Assembly (NCBI GenBank): GCA_945882005.1
Contig: CAMCWG010000078.1
Span: forward strand, 1 to 10,642
Reading direction: 5' to 3'
Length of the DNA: 10,642 bases
DNA from: Bordetella parapertussis
Lineage (GTDB): Bacteria; Pseudomonadota; Gammaproteobacteria; Burkholderiales; Burkholderiaceae_B
A program made the translations under genes and the position numbers. Positions 1 through 6,663 of this stretch are shown here, piece by piece (the first letter of the stretch is position 1; every line of letters starts with the position of its first letter). The notes under the pieces were generated by a model. That model had not been told where the DNA came from. It saw nothing but the letters and a program-made list of their open reading frames with translations, and made no database searches.

Positions 1-42
1 AAAAAAGTCGCGACTTTTTTGCAATTCACTGTAAGAAAGTCG
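1..42 (-). terminator. probable intrinsic (possibly bidirectional) terminator after the Bug gene
   Basis: Bases 1–20 (AAAAAAGTCGCGACTTTTTT) are a perfect 20-bp palindrome made of an A-tract, a short GC-rich core and a T-tract, so transcripts of either strand would end in a U-run. On the minus strand, 42–33 (CGACTTTCTT) can alternatively pair with 20–11 (AAAAAAGTCG) at 9 of 10 positions across a 12-nt loop, again followed by CGAC and six T. It lies about 30–70 nt after the stop codon of the Bug gene, where a terminator for the five-gene minus-strand group would be expected. The stem is AT-rich and therefore weak, and the window edge hides whatever lies to the left. Confidence 0.5.
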
Positions 43-71
43 AAAAAAACATATTGTTACTTAATTATTAC

Positions 72-1067
72 TTACTCCAACGTAATCTTTGCGTCTGCGA
101 TGATCTTGGCCCAGCGTACGCGCTCTGCTGCCGCGTACTTGGTGAAAGCCTCTGATGAGTCGCCAATCGTAACGGCACCCTTGCTCAAGAACTCTTCTTT
201 GAACTGAGGATCGTTCAGGATTTTGACCGTCTCAGCATTGAGTTTGGCCACGATGTCCGGTGGCGTACCTTTTGGTGCAAACAAGCCGAACCAACCGATC
301 ACGTCAAAGCCAGGCAAACCAGCCTCGGCAATGGTGGGTACGTCAGGCAACAATGGTGAGCGCTGAGCTGAAGTAACGCCGAGTGCTGTCAGTTTGCCTG
401 ACTTGATCAGTGACAAACAGACAGGCAAGTTACAGAACATCATCTCAACGCGACCACCGATAATGTCATTGATGACCGGTGTTGTGCCTTTGTAGGGAAT
501 GTGCACCATCTCTACGCCAGCCATCTTCTTATAGATCTCGCCCGCAAGGTGCATACTGCCACCGGCACCACTTGAGCCGTAATTGAAGCTCTTTTGCTTT
601 TGCAGGGCGAGTAACTCTTTAATGTTCTTGGCGGGGACATGCGAACCAACGACAAGCACGTTAGGCACGCTGATCAGGTTAGTGATACCAACGTAATCGC
701 GCTGTGGATCGTATTTAATGTTTTTGTGCAGCAATACGTTGATCGAGCCGATGCTGGTTGCACCAACCAATAGTGTGTAGCCATCTGCAGGTGCTGTTGC
801 CACGAAGGCTGCGCCAATATTGCCATCGGCCCCAACTTTGTTTTCTGCAACAACGGGTTGACCTAGTGCGATCGACAGTTTGTTTGCGATGGTCCGTGTC
901 AGGATGTCGGTGAGCGTGCCGGGTGCGAAGGGCGCGACAATCGTGATGGGTTTGTTGGGGTAATTTGCGGCGCTTTGCGCATTCGCCTGCGAAGCCGCGG
1001 ACAACGTTAAAGCAGCGACGCTGCTCATCCCAATTGCACGTATCGTTGAAAAGATCTTTCGCTGCAT
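72..1067 (-). CDS. Bug-family (TTT) periplasmic solute-binding protein
   Basis: 331-aa tripartite tricarboxylate transporter receptor of the Bug family, which binds small, usually carboxylated, solutes in the periplasm. An N-terminal signal peptide (residues 1–30: positive MQRK, hydrophobic core, predicted cut after ANA30) precedes the mature protein. Family hallmarks are YPNKPITIVAPFAPG (36–50) followed by the ligand-carboxylate loop TLTD with Asp54, then YGSSGAGGSMHLAGE, the HIPYKGTTPVINDIIGG segment, and the domain-2 motif DVPTIAEAGLPGF. The usual second Gly of PGGxxD is Thr here. The start at 1067 is chosen over an in-frame ATG at 1109 because it directly precedes the signal peptide and has an AGGAG 7 nt upstream; the longer form would overlap the FKBP gene. 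The gene lies 13 bp after the FKBP gene and is last in the minus-strand group. No TctA/TctB membrane genes are present, as is common for the expanded Bug families of Burkholderiales. The ligand is unknown. Confidence 0.93.
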   Translation of the reverse strand: MQRKIFSTIRAIGMSSVAALTLSAASQANAQSAANYPNKPITIVAPFAPGTLTDILTRTIANKLSIALGQPVVAENKVGADGNIGAAFVATAPADGYTLLVGATSIGSINVLLHKNIKYDPQRDYVGITNLISVPNVLVVGSHVPAKNIKELLALQKQKSFNYGSSGAGGSMHLAGEIYKKMAGVEMVHIPYKGTTPVINDIIGGRVEMMFCNLPVCLSLIKSGKLTALGVTSAQRSPLLPDVPTIAEAGLPGFDVIGWFGLFAPKGTPPDIVAKLNAETVKILNDPQFKEEFLSKGAVTIGDSSEAFTKYAAAERVRWAKIIADAKITLE

Positions 1068-1080
1068 GTTGGTCTCCTGA

Positions 1081-1428
1081 TTAACCGATTGCCAGCAATT
1101 CCACATCAAACACTAATGTGGCGTTCGGTGGAATGACGCCACCTGCACCACGCGCGCCGTAGCCCATTTCTGGGGGGATGATCAACGTACGCTTACCACC
1201 AATTTTCATGCCGGCAACGCCTTCGTCCCAGCCCTTAATGACATGGCCCGCACCCAACGGAAAATCAAACGGATCACCCCGGTCTACTGAGCTATCAAAC
1301 TTAGTACCTTTGTTGCCTGCTGCAGTCGTGTCATGCAGCCAGCCGGTGTAATGCACAGAAACGTGTTGGCCTGCTGACGCTTCGGCACCATTGCCGACGG
1401 TGATATCGATTTTTTCAAGTCCGCTCAT
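1081..1428 (-). CDS. FKBP-type peptidyl-prolyl cis-trans isomerase (small, single-domain)
   Basis: 115-aa single-domain FKBP, about the size of human FKBP12, catalysing cis-trans isomerisation of X-Pro bonds in proteins. The active-site aromatic set is complete: Tyr27 (VHYTG), Phe44-Asp45 (FDSS), Phe56, Val63-Ile64 and Trp67 (HVIKGWDEG), Tyr90 (GYGARG) and Phe107 (LVFDVELL). It has no signal peptide, no membrane anchor and no SlyD-type inserted chaperone domain or His-rich tail, so it is probably cytoplasmic. The start at 1428 is chosen because it has an AGGA Shine-Dalgarno about 7 nt upstream and fits the family N-terminus ([12 protein letters not shown]). An in-frame upstream ATG at 1557 would add 43 residues unlike FKBP that overlap the end of lptF. 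It sits 29 bp after lptF and 13 bp before the Bug gene, consistent with one transcript. Confidence 0.95.
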   Translation of the reverse strand: MSGLEKIDITVGNGAEASAGQHVSVHYTGWLHDTTAAGNKGTKFDSSVDRGDPFDFPLGAGHVIKGWDEGVAGMKIGGKRTLIIPPEMGYGARGAGGVIPPNATLVFDVELLAIG

Positions 1429-1457
1429 GAGGTTTCCTTTATTAAATTTATAGAGAG

Positions 1458-2573
1458 TTAAGCTGGTGCCACTGTAGGTGGCTTGGGAGTTTTGACGCGT
1501 AGGCGATGCCATAGCAGCATCAGTGTGCAGACAGCAAAAATGGCATGGACTAGCCATACGCCTACGACGAAAGAGAGTTTGCTATGGATGATCCAACCTT
1601 GCGAGAGGTTGATCAAGTTTAGATAAAGCATCGCAACTAAGCCAGCCATGAGCAAATCGCCTGAGCGTCCGATACGCGGATTTACTGCTCCCAAAGGGAT
1701 GGCGATCAGGGCGAGATTCAGTGCAGCCATCGGCAACGCTAAACGCCACATTAATTGACCAGAGGAGCTCGGAACACGATCGCTAATGAGCCAAGCTGTC
1801 GGGCGTGAGCGGCGACTGTTTAAGGTTTCATCTCTGGCTTTTTTCAGGGAGGCCTCGCCATCCTTGCTTTCGATACGTGCGCCGAAAGAGTCAAACTCGG
1901 CAAGTCGCACTTCAGGAGTGCCAAGCTTAAAGTCGTAGCGATGCCCAGCGCCGAGCACTAGAAACTTATCGCCATTGTCTTGCATCACCGTGTCGGCTGA
2001 GTTTGAGGTGATCAAGCTAAACCAGTCTGGATCAATCAGGCGCATGAAGACTTGCCCGAGTGGGCCGTCTGGTGTTGTGGGGCCTTCAACAAAAAATACG
2101 CGTGATCCTTTTTCTGTTTCAAGGAATTGACCAGGCGTCACTTTAGAAAGATCTGAACGCAGCTCGTAACGTGCACGATATTCACCGATCTGACGGTTTG
2201 CCCAGGGCGTACCGTAAAGCGTCAAAAATGCGATCAGAAAAGAAACCGGGATGGCAACACGTAAGACGGGGTTGATCCAGTTGAGCAGGGATAACCCACT
2301 TGAGAACCAAACCACCATTTCCGATTCACGATAATTGCGTGTCACGGTGGTGAGCACACCGATGAAAAGCGAAACGGCCAGGATAATAGGTAGGGCTGCG
2401 ATCGTTGTGAAGGCAGCCAGGCCGACTACGACGTCTGCACCGATTCGTCCTGCGGCTGCTTCGCCAAGCAGTCTCACGAGCACAACACTTAACCAGATCA
2501 CGATCAGCGTCGAAAGCACGACGCTTGTGTGATTGGTGATCTCGGAGACAACGGAACGTTTAAATAAGGACAT
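1458..2573 (-). CDS. lptF: LPS export ABC transporter permease LptF
   Basis: 371-aa YjgP/YjgQ-family permease. With LptG and the ATPase LptB it extracts lipopolysaccharide from the inner membrane and passes it to LptC/LptA. Six membrane segments are visible at about residues 15–36, 50–75, 103–122, 274–296, 304–324 and 334–355, with a periplasmic beta-jellyroll domain in between (about 125–270). The cytoplasmic coupling region [16 protein letters not shown] (78–93), which contacts LptB, is typical of LptF, as is the length. The start at 2573 gives the expected [14 protein letters not shown]-terminus, although no strong Shine-Dalgarno precedes it. It lies 37 bp after the aldo/keto reductase gene. 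In many proteobacteria lptF is followed by lptG; here the next gene is an FKBP, so lptG must be elsewhere. The last ~15 residues are basic and Pro-rich. Confidence 0.93.
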   Translation of the reverse strand: MSLFKRSVVSEITNHTSVVLSTLIVIWLSVVLVRLLGEAAAGRIGADVVVGLAAFTTIAALPIILAVSLFIGVLTTVTRNYRESEMVVWFSSGLSLLNWINPVLRVAIPVSFLIAFLTLYGTPWANRQIGEYRARYELRSDLSKVTPGQFLETEKGSRVFFVEGPTTPDGPLGQVFMRLIDPDWFSLITSNSADTVMQDNGDKFLVLGAGHRYDFKLGTPEVRLAEFDSFGARIESKDGEASLKKARDETLNSRRSRPTAWLISDRVPSSSGQLMWRLALPMAALNLALIAIPLGAVNPRIGRSGDLLMAGLVAMLYLNLINLSQGWIIHSKLSFVVGVWLVHAIFAVCTLMLLWHRLRVKTPKPPTVAPA

Positions 2574-2589
2574 TAGGTTAGAGAATTTA

Positions 2590-2618
2590 GCACAATGTGC
2601 GCTTTATGCTCTAAGCAT
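2590..2618. promoter_or_regulatory. two adjacent short inverted repeats in the gap upstream of lptF
   Basis: In the 37-bp gap before lptF lies GCACA-A-TGTGC (2590–2600), and next to it ATGCT-CTA-AGCAT (2606–2618), which spans the stop codon of the aldo/keto reductase gene. On the minus strand the first repeat runs into TGTGCTAAATT, a loose extended −10 match (TG-N-TAAATT) with no convincing −35 element. This could be a promoter/operator giving lptF its own transcription inside the group, or simply chance symmetry. Confidence 0.25.
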
Positions 2619-3561
2619 TGGGCAGCTTGTTAATGAACTCGATCATGCGTTTGCGCATGGCTTCGTCAGGCAGTCGGCCAATGCCACCACCAATGTTATC
2701 CACCATATTTGCAACGCGGCTTGTGGCCGGGGTGATGCAGGTCACGGTGGGATGGCTTGCCACGAATTTCAGGAAGAATTGCGCCCAGGTCGTCGCATCA
2801 AACTCTTTGGCCCAATCTGGGACTTGGTGACCTTTGACGCGTGCCCACAGACGTGCGCGACCAAAAGGGGCGTAGACCAGGACAGCAATGCCGCGTTCTT
2901 TGGCTAAAGGCAAAATCGTTTTTTCTGCAAATAGATCATCGATGGCATAGTTTGTGCCAATGAAATCCACCTGTTGTGTACGCATGGTTTCAATGAGTTC
3001 GGCATACTGGTTTTCAAAGGTCGTGGTGATCCCTAGGTAGCGGATTCGGCCTTGTTGTTTGGCTTCCCGCAGGATACGAAGTTGAGTGGCGATATCGCCC
3101 ATGTTGTGCACTTGGACTAAGTCAATCACGGGACGGTCAATGCGCTTAAATGAAGCCTCAAGCTGTTTGCGCGCAGCCTCGGCTTCTGCCTTGCCGCCCC
3201 GCGGCGCAACGTTAAGCTTTGTGGCCCAAAAAAGTTTTTTGTTGATACCGAGCTCTTGTGCGATTTTTCCTGCGACTTCTTCGGACGCGCCATAACTTGG
3301 CGCTGTATCAAAAGTTTTTCCGCCTAACTCACTCATCTTTGCGAGCACGGCTTTCAGTGCATCGTGGTCTTCCGTGCGGGCGACCTGTGCAAAGGTGGCT
3401 GAACTACCCAGACCAATAATCGGCAAACGCTCTCCGGTCGTGGGGATAGGGCGGGTGATGAGTTGTCCGTTACCGGAAAGGCTTTGTGCCCACGCTTGCG
3501 GGACTGTGGCTGCGCCTGCGGCGGCGGCTGCAGTTTGCAACCAGGTACGTCGGTTCATCAT
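2611..3561 (-). CDS. Tat-exported aldo/keto reductase
   Basis: 316-aa aldo/keto reductase with a twin-arginine signal (NRRTWLQ at residues 3–9, Ala-rich hydrophobic stretch, likely cut after AWA25), so it should act in the periplasm. The NAD(P)H-dependent catalytic tetrad is complete: Asp85 and Tyr90 (FDTAPSYG), Lys115 (ATKLN) and His152 (VQVHN). Further barrel motifs are RIRYLGITT and a C-terminal CITPATS segment. Proteins of this family reduce aldehydes or ketones; the substrate here is unknown. Tat export fits a protein that folds with its nicotinamide cofactor in the cytoplasm. The start is the first of two consecutive ATGs, overlapping the upstream gene's stop as ATGA, with AGGAG 6 nt upstream; the second ATG (3558) is possible and changes nothing. 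Overlap with the transporter gene implies translational coupling. Confidence 0.9.
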   Translation of the reverse strand: MMNRRTWLQTAAAAAGAATVPQAWAQSLSGNGQLITRPIPTTGERLPIIGLGSSATFAQVARTEDHDALKAVLAKMSELGGKTFDTAPSYGASEEVAGKIAQELGINKKLFWATKLNVAPRGGKAEAEAARKQLEASFKRIDRPVIDLVQVHNMGDIATQLRILREAKQQGRIRYLGITTTFENQYAELIETMRTQQVDFIGTNYAIDDLFAEKTILPLAKERGIAVLVYAPFGRARLWARVKGHQVPDWAKEFDATTWAQFFLKFVASHPTVTCITPATSRVANMVDNIGGGIGRLPDEAMRKRMIEFINKLPNA

Positions 3562-4868
3562 TTTTCGCTCCTGCGGATATTAGGGAAGTAATGTTTTGGT
3601 GAGGATCCGAGCCATAACCCCAGAACCATCCAGACTAGTGCAAGCGGTACAGCGAACCACGCCAAACCGGCAAGACCCATACCCAAACTTTTGAGTAAGC
3701 CTTCAGTTTGCGCGCCGAGCGCGTCTCCGCCACGGTAAACAAAGGTGTCGATGAAAGCTTTCGCTTTGTAACGCTCCTCTCGGACTGTGTTGGTAAAGAG
3801 CGTCTCGCGTGCTGGACGCATGACGCCGCGCTGTACGGCTTTGAAACTGGCTTCTGCAGCAATCAGTGCGGCGAGGGAGCCCACAACTGCGAGTCCAACG
3901 AAGCCAAATATGACGGTCGATGGTAAGAGTGCCATTGTGAAGGCAATGCCAAAGCGCTTGATTAAATGACTCGTCAGAAAACTCTGCAAGACAAAGGTTG
4001 CGACCTGCGTGTAGAAATCGATCCGTGCAAAGGTTTCGGTACGTGTGTCTGTGTCGAGCGCTAAGGCGGCAACCATTTGAAGACGCGTGAAATAAAGTAG
4101 CGTAGCGACCACGGCCAGAATCAGCACGTAAGCCGAGATACCTAAGAGAAAAGGTGAGCGAACTACCGCGCGCAAGCCCGCCCAGGCGTTTCCGCCTATT
4201 GGATTCTCGGTGGGTTGTTCCACAGAGGTATGGCAGCGGATGGCTTCGGCGCGAGTGGCACTAGAGCTGCATAACACCGACATCCACCACGCGCAAAGCG
4301 TGGCCACTACGAGCAAGCCTGCCGCAACGAGTAAGAGACTCGAGGTGCCATAGGGTTTGGCAAGCAGACTAGCTAGCCAGGGTCCAAATATCGCGCCGAG
4401 TGTGCCTCCCAAAGAGATCGCACCAAATAGCCGTTCGCTTTGCTCTTTCGTAAAGCTATCGGTCATGAGTGCCCAAAACAACATCGTCGCAAAGAGGTTG
4501 AAGACACTGAACCATACATAGAACACTTGCCCACTAATCTGACCGACATGGGTAGGACCTAACACCAATAAAAAATAGAAGGCTAGAAGCCCGATCGCAA
4601 AAAATAGATAAGTCGTGGAAATGAATACTTGGCGCTTGAATCGGCTCACCAGCCAACCAAAAATGGGGTTGACCAATAAAGTGACGAACAATGTGCCAAA
4701 GAAAAGCCAGCGTATGGCTTCAATGCCGCGCTGCATGCCTAAGGCTTCGCGAGCGGGACGCACCACCATGAGGGCGCTCAGTACAAAAAAGAAAAACAGC
4801 CCTGCTACTAGTGTCTGAGACACCTCGCCGCGGCGTACATTGGTAAAGGTTTGTAGGAATGAGGCCAT
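3558..4868 (-). CDS. MFS / NTP-NDP translocase-like multi-pass membrane protein
   Basis: 436-aa integral inner-membrane protein with about 12 hydrophobic segments, starting at about residue 20 (VAGLFFFFVLSALMVVRPAR). It resembles the MFS-related group in Proteobacteria that databases often label NTP/NDP exchange (ATP/ADP translocase-like) transporters; I cannot tell the substrate. An internal repeat is visible: VRPAREALGM (36–45) in the first half matches MRPARETLFT (350–359) in the second, as expected of a duplicated six-helix fold. A hydrophilic loop at about 200–230, rich in Ser/Thr/Glu, separates the halves. The start at 4868 yields a normal N-terminus (MASFLQTFTNVRRGE); the ribosome site is only a weak GGGCGG. 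It is first in the minus-strand group, its stop overlapping the start of the aldo/keto reductase by 4 nt. A role in nucleotide import would be surprising in a free-living bacterium, so the name should be treated as structural similarity only. Confidence 0.75.
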   Translation of the reverse strand: MASFLQTFTNVRRGEVSQTLVAGLFFFFVLSALMVVRPAREALGMQRGIEAIRWLFFGTLFVTLLVNPIFGWLVSRFKRQVFISTTYLFFAIGLLAFYFLLVLGPTHVGQISGQVFYVWFSVFNLFATMLFWALMTDSFTKEQSERLFGAISLGGTLGAIFGPWLASLLAKPYGTSSLLLVAAGLLVVATLCAWWMSVLCSSSATRAEAIRCHTSVEQPTENPIGGNAWAGLRAVVRSPFLLGISAYVLILAVVATLLYFTRLQMVAALALDTDTRTETFARIDFYTQVATFVLQSFLTSHLIKRFGIAFTMALLPSTVIFGFVGLAVVGSLAALIAAEASFKAVQRGVMRPARETLFTNTVREERYKAKAFIDTFVYRGGDALGAQTEGLLKSLGMGLAGLAWFAVPLALVWMVLGLWLGSSPKHYFPNIRRSEK

Positions 4869-5022
4869 GCGACCGCCCGAAAGATGACGATTTGATATTT
4901 CCGATTAACGTTGCAGGGAGCGAGAGGTTCTTTTGATTTCCAGTGGGCCAAGTAGTGCTTAGTGTTCTTCGGTGCTGTCGGGGAAACCCGTAAAATCTCG
5001 TCTTCTCATAAAGGGGTCTGTC
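4869..5022. promoter_or_regulatory. divergent intergenic region between the transporter and DUF2889 genes
   Basis: This 154-bp region must contain the start signals for the five-gene minus-strand group and for the DUF2889 gene. For the plus strand, TAAAAT at 4991–4996 is a 5/6 match to a −10 box, 26 bp before the GTG start, but no good −35 is seen. Just upstream, CGGG-GAAA-CCCG (4979–4990) can form a 4-bp stem with a GAAA tetraloop. No convincing minus-strand promoter was found. No ORF worth reporting lies here. Confidence 0.3.
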
Positions 5023-5583
5023 GTGCCTTTAATCCCGACCGTTGAACGCGAAGAAATTCATACTAGACATATTACGATGCGCGCTTTTCGCCGGGCGGAT
5101 GGTTTGTATGACATCGAAGGCCGCGTGGAAGACACCAAGCCGATTCCTTTTATGGCTCCGCTCGCCAAAGTCGAAAAGCCTGCGGGAGAGCACATCCATG
5201 ACATTTGGGTGCGCTTAGTCATCGATGATCAATTTTTAATACACGATGTGGCCGCATCCTCGGATGCGACACCGTTTGGAGTGTGTAAAGAAGCCCCCGC
5301 GACGCTAGCTAAGCTAAAGGGAGAGCGGATTGGTGCTGGGTGGAGCAAGATCGTACGCGGTCACTTAAAAGGTGCTGCGGGGTGCACGCACATGATGGAA
5401 TTACTTGGCCCCATGGCGACCGCGGCTTATCAGGCCTTGTGGCCCGTCACCCGCACGCGTCCCGACCCCGTCGATGCAAATGGCAGGCCGCTGAAAGTAG
5501 ATAGTTGTTACGCCTACGCGAGCCACACCCAAGTGATTCAGCAGATGTGGCCGCAGCATTACACTGGGCCAAAAGGGGACTAA
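5023..5583 (+). CDS. DUF2889 domain protein, function unknown
   Basis: 186-aa protein of the DUF2889 family, which has no settled function. The N-terminal segment (HTRHITMRAFRRADGLYDIEG, residues 13–33) and the later GCTHMMELLGPMATAAYQ (120–137) match the family pattern. The C-terminal SCYAYASHTQVIQQMWP (161–177) has Cys and His that could bind a metal, with Cys121, His123 and Cys162 as visible candidates. It has no signal peptide or membrane segment and is presumably cytoplasmic. The GTG at 5023 is chosen because it gives the family's usual MPL…P…ERE N-terminus and has AAGGGG 6 nt upstream; another in-frame GTG at 4972 would add 17 residues foreign to the family and no good ribosome site. 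It runs toward pfkB, and the two stop codons overlap over 4 bp (5580–5583). Confidence 0.85.
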   Translation: MPLIPTVEREEIHTRHITMRAFRRADGLYDIEGRVEDTKPIPFMAPLAKVEKPAGEHIHDIWVRLVIDDQFLIHDVAASSDATPFGVCKEAPATLAKLKGERIGAGWSKIVRGHLKGAAGCTHMMELLGPMATAAYQALWPVTRTRPDPVDANGRPLKVDSCYAYASHTQVIQQMWPQHYTGPKGD

Positions 5584-6542
5584 AACTGACCTGAAATATC
5601 GAAGACTTTCGCTTGCGGGTAAAGCGCGTGCATAACATCGGGCTCGCACAAGTTTGAGTCGCAATTTTTAAGTGATGCTGCGGCGCTGGCCATCCCGTAT
5701 GCAAGGCAATGATCGAGCGGGTGTTGATGTTGCAGTGCCCAGATGAATCCGGCCACAAAGTTATCACCGGCACCGACCGTACTGACGACTTCTACGGGGA
5801 GGGCGGGTGCGCGTAGCACTCTCGATGGCGTCACAAGTAAAACGCCTTCCTCGCCGAGAGATAGGGCGACCATGTGGGCCTGCTCCTGTGCGACTAAGTG
5901 GCGTGCCGCTTCATAGCGCTGCTTTTCGGTGGCAAGCGTTTTTCCGACAAGTTCCTCGAGCTCAGACAGACTCGGTTTGAATAAGAAGACGCCATGCATA
6001 AGCGCAAGTTTTAGAGGGGTTCCCGAACTATCTAATACTAAACGCGCCTTTTTTTCTTTTGTGGCTGTTGCTAACAGTGCTAGAAAATCATCAGGAACGC
6101 CTGGTGGTAGGCTACCACTGGCGATCACAATATCTGAGGGGTTTGTGAGGTGAAGTGTGGTGTCTAGACAAGCTCTCCACTCTGCAGCCGTTAACGTGGG
6201 ACCTGGAAGCAAAAAGCGAAAGTCCTTGGTGCTAGATGTCTCGTGTACAGAAAATGACTCACGCGTATCGCCTTGGGTTTTGATGGGCTGGCTTTTCAAG
6301 CCTTCTTGATCTAGCGCTTGGATCAGCAGTTGTCCCGTAAATCCGCCCACAGGGTAGACGGCAACGCAGGGGTTCTTTTCGCCAGAGTCAAGGCGGGCGA
6401 GAACCCTTGCCACATTGATGCCACCACCACCAGGCTGAGTTTTTGCTGCTGTGCAGCGCAATTTATCTGTGTGAACCACCTTGTCGATCGAGGTCGAGAT
6501 ATCCAGAGCCGGATTCATCGTCAGGGTGATAATTTTGCTCAT
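5580..6542 (-). CDS. pfkB: 6-phosphofructokinase II (PfkB-type sugar kinase)
   Basis: 320-aa ribokinase-fold (PfkB family) kinase phosphorylating fructose 6-phosphate to the 1,6-bisphosphate with ATP, in the cytoplasm. It resembles E. coli Pfk-2 closely: the N-terminus IITLTMNPALD with substrate Asp14, then KLRCTA followed by PGGGGINVAR (37–46), SGSLPPGVP (142–150), LVLDSSG, and the C-terminal anion hole STVGAGD (254–260) with catalytic base Asp260. The usual KPNxxE motif reads KPSLSE (189–194), with Ser in place of the Mg-associated Asn. 1-phosphofructokinase or tagatose-6-phosphate kinase are alternatives within the family; the absence of fru PTS genes and the CTAP-like resemblance to Pfk-2 favour PfkB. 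The start at 6542 fits the family N-terminus; an open upstream extension to 6944 runs antisense through the next operon and is not credible. It is divergent from the CoA-ester operon. Confidence 0.88.
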   Translation of the reverse strand: MSKIITLTMNPALDISTSIDKVVHTDKLRCTAAKTQPGGGGINVARVLARLDSGEKNPCVAVYPVGGFTGQLLIQALDQEGLKSQPIKTQGDTRESFSVHETSSTKDFRFLLPGPTLTAAEWRACLDTTLHLTNPSDIVIASGSLPPGVPDDFLALLATATKEKKARLVLDSSGTPLKLALMHGVFLFKPSLSELEELVGKTLATEKQRYEAARHLVAQEQAHMVALSLGEEGVLLVTPSRVLRAPALPVEVVSTVGAGDNFVAGFIWALQHQHPLDHCLAYGMASAAASLKNCDSNLCEPDVMHALYPQAKVFDISGQF

Positions 6543-6575
6543 GGCGTGCCTGTATCTCGCTCGGGTAACGTTTGA

Positions 6576-6604
6576 ATTATCGCCCAATCCGCCCAAGCTA
6601 TACT
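6576..6604. promoter_or_regulatory. candidate divergent promoters and tandem CGCCCAA repeat (pfkB / lyase operon)
   Basis: In the 121-bp region between the divergent starts, a minus-strand −10-like GATAAT (6581–6576) lies about 34 bp before pfkB, and a plus-strand TATACT (6599–6604) lies about 60 bp before the lyase gene; both match TATAAT at 5 of 6 positions. −35 elements are poor, the best for the plus strand being TTGAAT (6572–6577) at an over-long spacing. Between the two boxes sits a direct repeat, CGCCCAA at 6581–6587 and again at 6590–6596 (9-bp period), placed where a regulator could touch both promoters. Confidence 0.3.
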
Positions 6605-6617
6605 CGAACTCATAGGT

Positions 6618-6639
6618 AAAAAGAGGCGAACAGCGCCTC
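6618..6639 (-). terminator. hairpin followed by T-run on the minus strand, in the lyase-operon leader
   Basis: GAGGCG (6623–6628) and CGCCTC (6634–6639) form a 6-bp GC-rich stem with a 5-nt loop. Read on the minus strand it is followed directly by five T (6622–6618), the form of a rho-independent terminator. It lies antisense to the leader of the plus-strand operon, between that operon and pfkB, so it could stop antisense or read-through transcription toward pfkB. On the plus strand the same hairpin lies in the leader, 24 bp before the lyase start codon, and could affect mRNA stability or translation. Confidence 0.45.
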
Positions 6640-6663
6640 CGCAAGAAAAAATGGAGAATTGAA

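Noticed and set aside
72..1067. Bug protein as the binding component of the right-hand dicarboxylate operon
   Set aside because: It is over 5 kb away, on the other strand and in a different gene group, and Bug proteins are commonly orphan; nothing in the sequence links the two.
1429..1557. 43-residue N-terminal extension of the FKBP gene
   Set aside because: It overlaps the lptF coding end, looks nothing like a signal peptide or FKBP, and the ATG at 1428 has a good ribosome site.
2533..2907. Open reading frame on the plus strand opposite lptF start and the aldo/keto reductase
   Set aside because: It is a shadow of the well-supported reductase gene, with no recognisable motif or ribosome site.
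4972..5022. Upstream GTG start for the DUF2889 gene
   Set aside because: The added 17 residues do not fit the family N-terminus, and the GTG at 5023 has AAGGGG at the right distance.
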